This document shows positions 59,086 to 64,000 of a stretch of 64,000 bases of DNA, one piece after another. How positions within the stretch are numbered: the stretch's first letter is position 1; every line of letters begins with the position of its first letter. This stretch comes from Verrucomicrobiota bacterium (GTDB lineage Bacteria; Verrucomicrobiota; Verrucomicrobiia; Verrucomicrobiales; Verrucomicrobiaceae). Both the position numbers and the translations under genes were made by a program. The DNA lies in NCBI GenBank assembly GCA_025360015.1, contig JANYCZ010000011.1:186001-250000 (forward strand), given 5' to 3'. Below the pieces are notes generated by a model. The model was not told where the DNA came from, ran no database searches, and saw only the letters and a list, made by a program, of their open reading frames with translations.

Positions 59086-62000
59086 ATGCCCAAAGATACC
59101 ACCATCCATCGCATTCTTGTCATCGGTTCCGGCCCCATCGTCATCGGCCAGGGCTGCGAATTTGACTACTCCGGCGTCCAGGCCTGCAAGGCCCTGCGCG
59201 AAGAAGGATATGAAGTGGTGCTCATCAACTCGAATCCGGCCACGATCATGACCGATCCGGAGTTCGCCTTCCGCACGTACATTGAGCCCATCACTCCTGA
59301 GATGGTGGAGAAGATCATCATCAAGGAAAAGCCGGATGTGCTGCTGCCCACACTGGGCGGCCAGACCGCGCTGAACTGTGCCATGTCCCTGCATCGCGCG
59401 GGCACGCTGGACAAGCACGGTGTGCGCATGATAGGCGCGAAGCCGGAAGCCATTGAGAAGGGCGAGGACCGCCTGCTCTTTAAAAACGCCATGCTCAAGA
59501 TCGGGCTGGATCTGCCGCAGTCCGGCGTGGCCCACACGATTGAAGAAGCCCGTGTGATTGCCGAGGAGATCGGCACCATGCCGCTCATCATCCGCCCCGC
59601 CTACACGCTGGGTGGTACCGGCGGCGGCATCGCTTACAACAAAGAAGAATTTGAAAACATCACGGCCGGCGGCCTCGACCTCTCGCCTGTGACGGAAGTG
59701 CTCATCGAGGAATCGCTTCTCGGCTGGAAGGAATTTGAAATGGAGGTCATGCGCGACAAGGCGGACAACTGCGTGATCGTCTGCTCCATCGAAAACTTGG
59801 ACCCCATGGGCGTGCACACGGGAGACTCGATCACCGTGGCTCCGATCCAGACGCTGACGGATCGCGAGTATCAGATCATGCGTGATTTCTCCTTTGCGTG
59901 TATCCGCGAGATCGGCGTTGAAACGGGTGGCTCCAACATCCAGTTCGCCGTGCATCCTGACACGGGCCGCATGATCGTCATTGAGATGAATCCGCGCGTG
60001 AGCCGCAGCTCCGCGCTCGCCTCAAAGGCCACCGGCTTCCCGATTGCGAAGATCGCCGCCAAGCTGGCTGTGGGCTACACGCTGGATGAACTGAAGAACG
60101 ACATCACGCGTGAGACGCCTGCTTCGTTCGAGCCGTCGATCGACTACGTGGTCACCAAGGTGCCGCGCTTCACCTTTGAAAAATTCCCGGGTGCTAATGA
60201 GACTCTCACCACGCAGATGAAGTCTGTGGGAGAGGCCATGGCCATTGGCCGCACGTTCAAGGAGTCCCTGCAGAAGGCCCTGCGTAGCCTGGAGATCAAG
60301 CGCTTCGGCCTCATCGGTGATGGAGCCGACAAGGAAGTCGATGACGAGACGCTGACTTCGAAGCTCACGGTGCCGAATGCGGAGCGCATCTTTTTCCTCG
60401 GTCAGGCCTTTGCCAAAGGCTGGGATGTGGAGCGCGTGTTTGAACTGACGAAGATTGACCGGTGGTTCTTGAGGCAGCTTGAGGAGATCGTGAAGACCAA
60501 TCTGCTTATTCCCAGCCAGTCTGCCGAGGCATTGATCAGCCAGATTCCGGAAGCTGAACGCACTGAGGAAAAGAAGGCCGAAGTGATGGTGGGTGCCATG
60601 CGCAAATGGAAGCGCATGGGCTTTTCCGACAAGCAGCTCGCGCATTCCTTTGGTGTATCAGAGAAATGTATCCGTGATGGCCGCATCAAGTATGGCGTGA
60701 CCCCGACCTACCGTCTGGTGGACACCTGCGCGGCTGAGTTTGAGGCCTACACGCCCTACTACTACAGCACCTACGGCATCGAGGACGAAGTGCGCGACAA
60801 CGACCGCAAAAAAGTCATCATTCTCGGTGGCGGCCCGAACCGCATCGGACAGGGCATTGAGTTCGACTACTGCTGCGTGCATGCTAGCTTCGCCCTGCGC
60901 GAGCTGGGCTATGAGACCATCATGGTGAACTCGAATCCCGAGACCGTCTCCACCGACTACGACACCAGCGACAAGCTCTACTTTGAGCCGCTGACACTGG
61001 AAGACGTGTTGAACATTTACGAGCGCGAAAACCGCCATGATCAGGTGCTCGGCGTCATCGTGCAGTTCGGCGGGCAGACTCCGTTGAACCTTGCCAAAGG
61101 ACTCGAAGAAAACGGTGTCCGCATCATCGGCACATCGCCGAAGAACATCGAACTCGCCGAAGACCGCAAGTTGTTCGCCAAGCTGCTCGACGATCTTGAA
61201 TTGCTGCAGGCCCCAAGCGGCACTGCCACCTCGCTGGAGGAGGCGTTGGCCATCACCGCGAAGATCGGCTACCCGAGTCTCGTGCGCCCGAGCTTCGTGC
61301 TTGGTGGCCGTGCCATGCAGATCGTCTATAGCGATGCTGAGCTGACCCAATACATGAAGAACGCCGTCGAGGCCACGCCCGACCGCCCTGTGCTGGTGGA
61401 CCGCTTCCTTGAAGACGCCACGGAAGTCGATGTCGATTGCATCAGCGACGGCGAGACCACCGTCATCGGTGCCATCATGGAGCATATCGAAGAAGCCGGC
61501 ATTCACTCCGGCGACAGCGCCTGCGTCATCCCGCCCTTCAGCCTCAGCAAGGAGATGCAGGACCGCATCCGCGATGCTGCGAAGAAGCTGGCCAAGGCCC
61601 TCGGCGTGCGTGGCCTGATGAACATGCAGCTCGCTGTGAAGGGCGATGATTTGTATGTCATCGAGGTCAATCCCCGTGCTTCACGCACCGCGCCTTTCGT
61701 CAGCAAGGCCATCGGTATCCCGCTGCCGAAGCTCGCCGCCAAGATCATGGCGGGCATGACCCTCAAAGAGCTTGGGTTCACCGAGGAAGTGATTCCGAAG
61801 CACCACAGCGTCAAGGAAGCCGTCTTCCCCTTCAGCAAGTTCGCCGGAGTGGACATCATCCTCGGCCCGGAAATGAAGAGCACCGGTGAAGTCATGGGCA
61901 TCGACTATGACCTCGGTATGGCCTTCGCCAAGAGCCAGATGGCCGCCGGCGGCACCCTGCCCACCAAGGGCAATGTCTTTATCAGCGTCAAGGAAACCGA

Positions 62001-62364
62001 CCGCCCCAACGTCGTCCGTATCGCCAAAGGCTACGCTGACCTCGGCTTCACCCTCTACGCCACCAGTGGCACCGGCGGTGTCATCAAGGATGCCGGCATC
62101 GCCGTGAGCATCCTCCCCAAGCTCGCCAGCGGCCAGCGCCCGAATGTCATCGACCTCATGAAGAACAAGGATATGGCCCTCGTCATCAACACCCCAAGCG
62201 GCAAAAATCCGCGTGAGGATGAAATCAAGATTCGCACAGCGTCGATGCAGAACCGCATCCCGATCATGACGACACTGCGTGGAGCCGATGCGGCGCTGCG
62301 CGCCATCAAGTCATTGCAAGGGACTGAGGTGCAGGTGCGGGCTTTGCAGGAGTATCATCAGTAG
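59086..62364 (+). CDS. carB: Carbamoyl-phosphate synthase large subunit
   Basis: A 1092-residue enzyme, the ammonia/ATP part of carbamoyl phosphate synthesis for arginine and pyrimidines. It has two ATP-grasp halves, each beginning with a [17 protein letters not shown] or [16 protein letters not shown] block; the first has [20 protein letters not shown] and the second [17 protein letters not shown]. The C-terminal MGS-like allosteric domain begins at [15 protein letters not shown]. The ATG at 59086 is used; the longer upstream frame is not supported. Partner carA is not in the window. The last 248 bp are repeated downstream at 63070. Confidence 0.96.
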   Translation: MPKDTTIHRILVIGSGPIVIGQGCEFDYSGVQACKALREEGYEVVLINSNPATIMTDPEFAFRTYIEPITPEMVEKIIIKEKPDVLLPTLGGQTALNCAMSLHRAGTLDKHGVRMIGAKPEAIEKGEDRLLFKNAMLKIGLDLPQSGVAHTIEEARVIAEEIGTMPLIIRPAYTLGGTGGGIAYNKEEFENITAGGLDLSPVTEVLIEESLLGWKEFEMEVMRDKADNCVIVCSIENLDPMGVHTGDSITVAPIQTLTDREYQIMRDFSFACIREIGVETGGSNIQFAVHPDTGRMIVIEMNPRVSRSSALASKATGFPIAKIAAKLAVGYTLDELKNDITRETPASFEPSIDYVVTKVPRFTFEKFPGANETLTTQMKSVGEAMAIGRTFKESLQKALRSLEIKRFGLIGDGADKEVDDETLTSKLTVPNAERIFFLGQAFAKGWDVERVFELTKIDRWFLRQLEEIVKTNLLIPSQSAEALISQIPEAERTEEKKAEVMVGAMRKWKRMGFSDKQLAHSFGVSEKCIRDGRIKYGVTPTYRLVDTCAAEFEAYTPYYYSTYGIEDEVRDNDRKKVIILGGGPNRIGQGIEFDYCCVHASFALRELGYETIMVNSNPETVSTDYDTSDKLYFEPLTLEDVLNIYERENRHDQVLGVIVQFGGQTPLNLAKGLEENGVRIIGTSPKNIELAEDRKLFAKLLDDLELLQAPSGTATSLEEALAITAKIGYPSLVRPSFVLGGRAMQIVYSDAELTQYMKNAVEATPDRPVLVDRFLEDATEVDVDCISDGETTVIGAIMEHIEEAGIHSGDSACVIPPFSLSKEMQDRIRDAAKKLAKALGVRGLMNMQLAVKGDDLYVIEVNPRASRTAPFVSKAIGIPLPKLAAKIMAGMTLKELGFTEEVIPKHHSVKEAVFPFSKFAGVDIILGPEMKSTGEVMGIDYDLGMAFAKSQMAAGGTLPTKGNVFISVKETDRPNVVRIAKGYADLGFTLYATSGTGGVIKDAGIAVSILPKLASGQRPNVIDLMKNKDMALVINTPSGKNPREDEIKIRTASMQNRIPIMTTLRGADAALRAIKSLQGTEVQVRALQEYHQ
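62117..62364 (+). repeat. Direct repeat copy A: native 3' end of carB
   Basis: These 248 bp encode the carB C-terminus and match 63070-63317 without gaps, at 16 mismatches by eye (about 94% identity). Most differences fall at third codon positions. The two copies are offset by 953 bp. Confidence 0.9.
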
Positions 62365-62397
62365 CTTCGAGTGGCACTCGGAGCATTGTTCGCCCCC

Positions 62398-62880
62398 ATG
62401 AACCAGCTCATTTACGTTGAAACTAGCATCCCGAGTTTCTATTTTGAAACTCGACCCGGGGCGCAAATTCAGGCCCGCCGTGAATGGACTCGCGAATGGT
62501 GGGAGCTGGCAAAGTGGCAGGACGAGCTGGTCTCCTCGCTCTGGGTCATTCGAGAACTTGAAGAAACGCCGGAGCCGAAAAGGTCGGAGTGCCTGGATTT
62601 GCTGCAGGAGCTGCGGCTGCTGCAATCGGCCCCTGAGATTGATGAGATGGTCGAGTACTACATTGCCCATAAAGTCATGCCTGCGGATGCTGACGGGGAT
62701 GCCCGCCACCTCGCAGTCGCCACATTTTGGAAATGTGATATTCTGGCCTCGTGGAACTGCAAACACATTGCCAATGCCAACAAGACCGACCACATTCGTC
62801 ATGTAAACAAGGGGCTGGGCTTTGAAACGCCCCAGCTCATCACGCCGTATCATCTGCTAGAGTCAGGAGTTGACCCATGA
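62398..62880 (+). CDS. PIN-domain protein, VapC-type toxin-like
   Basis: A 160-residue PIN-domain protein. It opens MNQLIYVETSIPSFYF, with Glu8 standing in the first acidic position, followed by ASP/GLU positions in ELEETPEPKRSECLDLL, and DARHLAVATFWKCDILASWN with Asp101 and Asp114, and ends CKHIANANK. PIN toxins are RNases that cut tRNA or mRNA. The ATG at 62398 is used. It overlaps a 63-residue downstream ORF by 4 bp (ATGA). The whole two-gene unit sits between the carB 3' end and its repeat copy. Confidence 0.75.
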   Translation: MNQLIYVETSIPSFYFETRPGAQIQARREWTREWWELAKWQDELVSSLWVIRELEETPEPKRSECLDLLQELRLLQSAPEIDEMVEYYIAHKVMPADADGDARHLAVATFWKCDILASWNCKHIANANKTDHIRHVNKGLGFETPQLITPYHLLESGVDP

Positions 62881-63068
62881 CAAATGCACCCACACCGCAG
62901 CACCCCGACACCGACGACCTCGAGTGGCTGCGCGCCATCCGGCGCAAGCTCACGTCCGAGTTTGGTCACGACCAGCAGAAGATCGGCGATGCCCTGCGAG
63001 AGCGGGAGAACCAGATGGGAGATCGCATCGTTCGCACACAAGCCAGACTCGTTCCTGCCAAACCCTGA
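62877..63068 (+). CDS. Small ORF coupled to the PIN protein, unrecognised
   Basis: A 63-residue charged ORF (MTNAPTPQHPDTDDLEWLRA, KLTSEFGHDQQKIGDAL), translated by ATGA overlap with the PIN-domain gene. Its position and size suit a toxin-antitoxin partner, though antitoxins usually precede the PIN gene. No VapB, Phd or MazE motif is recognised. Its stop is directly next to the start of the carB repeat. Confidence 0.5.
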   Translation: MTNAPTPQHPDTDDLEWLRAIRRKLTSEFGHDQQKIGDALRERENQMGDRIVRTQARLVPAKP

Positions 63069-63069
63069 G

Positions 63070-63317
63070 CCAAACGCGCCAGCGGCCAGCGCCCGAATGT
63101 CATCGACCTAATGAAGAACAAGGACATGGCCCTCGTCATCAACAATCGGAGCGGCAAAAATCCGCGTGAGGATGAAATCAAGATTCGCACAGCGTCGATG
63201 CAGAACCGCATTCCGATCATGACGACGCTGCGTGGTGCCGATGCGGCGCTGCGGGCGATCAAGTCATTGCAGGGGACCGAGGTGCAGGTGCGGGCTTTGC
63301 AGGAGTATCATCAGTAA
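63070..63317 (+). pseudogene. Partial carB 3'-end copy (repeat copy B)
   Basis: This segment repeats the last ~82 codons of carB, including the MGS-domain end, but has no promoter, ribosome site or N-terminus. The frame is intact from an internal ATG at 63111 and ends with TAA where the native gene has TAG. Only two codons differ in amino acid (one Leu/Arg change next to the boundary, and T-P to N-R in the N-x-x-S-G-K segment); the rest are silent. It cannot be a functional enzyme. Confidence 0.9.
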
Positions 63318-63344
63318 CAGAGGGCTTTATTCCCAGCCACAGAA

Positions 63345-63365
63345 CGCCCCATGCTCTATGGGGCG
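63345..63365. repeat. Perfect 8-bp hairpin
   Basis: CGCCCCAT/ATGGGGCG with a 5-nt loop, between the carB copy and the converging vapC. There is no T-run, so it may be a weak bidirectional terminator or a processing site. Confidence 0.45.
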
Positions 63366-63383
63366 GGTGTGAACGGGTTGGCT

Positions 63384-63806
63384 CTACGGACGCAGAATTT
63401 CTGGATCGCCCTCGCGTTTCAGGCTGTGAAAGTCGGCAAGGTTCAGAGTGTAGAGGATATCAGCCTGCGCCTTCCTTGCGGCGACCATGTACATATAATC
63501 ATAAACTGCTCCGCCACGAACGCCGTGGGCGCGGGCTTGGTCGAGCGCATGCGTGACAGCATTGGCCTCGAGTGCGATCATGGATGCGCGGACAACGATT
63601 CGCTCCCTGATCAAACGAGCGGCGAGCTGCGCATCCATCCGAAAACCAAGAGAGCCGCCGGTGAGCGTGGCAAAGGTTTCGTTCAGTGCATGAACATGAA
63701 CGACACTCGAGTCGGTCTCGCTCAGCAACAATGCACAGGCCGCGTGATGATCCTCATTCGGCAGCAAGGCTGCGATGAGCACGGAAGAGTCGCACAGGGC
63801 GCTCAT
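63384..63806 (-). CDS. vapC: VapC-type PIN toxin
   Basis: A 140-residue PIN-domain RNase: CDSSVLIAALLPNEDHHAAC (Asp6), ALNETFATLTGG (the Glu), and AVYDYMYMVAARKAQADILYTLNLADF (the last acidic residues and N/F end). It is a different PIN subtype from the protein at 62398. It overlaps the antitoxin gene at 63803 by 4 bp. Confidence 0.87.
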   Translation of the reverse strand: MSALCDSSVLIAALLPNEDHHAACALLLSETDSSVVHVHALNETFATLTGGSLGFRMDAQLAARLIRERIVVRASMIALEANAVTHALDQARAHGVRGGAVYDYMYMVAARKAQADILYTLNLADFHSLKREGDPEILRP

Positions 63807-63997
63807 TGGCGGCCAAGTTTATCGATTCGATTTTCTCTGTCTGACTTGATGGCAGCGACGATCTTTTCAGCTGAAGGCGAAGTTACGCCTGCCGGAGACA
63901 TAAGCATGCCATCCGGTGACAGCTCCGTAATCAATGGGACATCAGCCTTCGGTTCCGTGAGCAGTTCAATATGCCCAGGGGTCACTTCCACCCTCAT
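63803..63997 (-). CDS. vapB: Putative VapB-like antitoxin, start at the window edge
   Basis: A 64-residue ORF upstream of vapC, overlapping it by 4 bp, as is normal for VapBC. The sequence (EVTPGHIELLTEPKADVPLI, then KIVAAIKSDRENRIDKLGRQ) has the charged C-terminal tail expected of an antitoxin. The ATG at 63997 is 3 bp from the window end, so the gene may begin further upstream. Confidence 0.6.
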   Translation of the reverse strand: MRVEVTPGHIELLTEPKADVPLITELSPDGMLMSPAGVTSPSAEKIVAAIKSDRENRIDKLGRQ

Positions 63998-64000
63998 TTC

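Noticed and set aside
63111-63317. 68-codon frame as a new small gene
   Set aside because: It is the C-terminus of carB copied downstream; it lacks a ribosome site and aligns codon by codon with carB.

Overview
The window is a GC-rich chromosomal segment that reads as core genome from a member of the Verrucomicrobiota, most likely a Prosthecobacter-like Verrucomicrobiaceae. This is inferred from gene content, not from a marker search. Pointers are the formylglycine sulfatase with a secreted beta-helix protein, several xylose-isomerase-like TIM barrels, a Gfo/Idh/MocA dehydrogenase, an SHD1-domain peptidase, a free-standing OvoA-type methyltransferase, FHA coiled-coil proteins, and the order prs-rplY-pth-rpsF. 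Genes are dense, on both strands, with short spacers. There is no prophage, insertion sequence, rRNA or CRISPR array.

Layout. 0-14.5 kb: nucleoside-type MFS carrier and thioredoxin reductase (divergent), an L,D-transpeptidase lipoprotein, rhodanese, CorA, a sulfatase translationally coupled to a 51-residue membrane protein, a beta-helix protein, tRNA-Arg, a HAD phosphatase, ndk, tRNA-Leu, a fatty-acid desaturase, a Gfo/Idh/MocA oxidoreductase, an AraC regulator, a LysM-like lipoprotein and a sugar isomerase/epimerase. 14.8-23.3 kb: clpP, a Gdx-type SMR exporter coupled to a membrane Ser/Thr kinase, prs-rplY-pth-rpsF, a Sel1-repeat protein and lysC. 23.4-31.7 kb, all leftward: pseudouridine synthase and acyltransferase, then xylB, a STAS protein, MlaE, MlaF, MlaD and a GAF-PP2C-HATPase protein in one tight run. 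31.8-40.8 kb: UbiB-type kinase, FMN reductase, outer-membrane barrel, two tandem FHA coiled-coil paralogues and an AlkA-type glycosylase. 40.9-58.8 kb: DEAD-box helicase, SGNH-like hydrolase, MHS transporter, xylA, a stand-alone maltokinase, an M1 peptidase, a Tat-exported isomerase with a TSUP permease, an M29-like peptidase with the OvoA-like methyltransferase, an FG-GAP protein, a second L,D-transpeptidase, a glycosyltransferase and the SHD1 peptidase. 59-64 kb: carB followed by two PIN-domain modules.

How the parts work together. xylA and xylB give xylose to xylulose-5-phosphate but lie about 13 kb apart. The Mla-like genes encode a lipid ABC transporter (permease, ATPase, MCE protein and STAS subunit), and the next gene joins a PP2C phosphatase and an anti-sigma-type kinase domain in one chain. 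This suggests phospho-control of a STAS partner. The sulfatase and beta-helix protein fit polysaccharide use.

Most unusual features. (1) The last ~248 bp of carB are repeated about 950 bp downstream at roughly 94% identity with mostly silent changes, and the copies flank a PIN-domain two-gene cassette. (2) The xylB-STAS-Mla-phosphatase/kinase run. (3) A ~50-bp intergenic repeat present three times. (4) Clusters of CTTGACCT-type motifs just upstream of four leftward genes.
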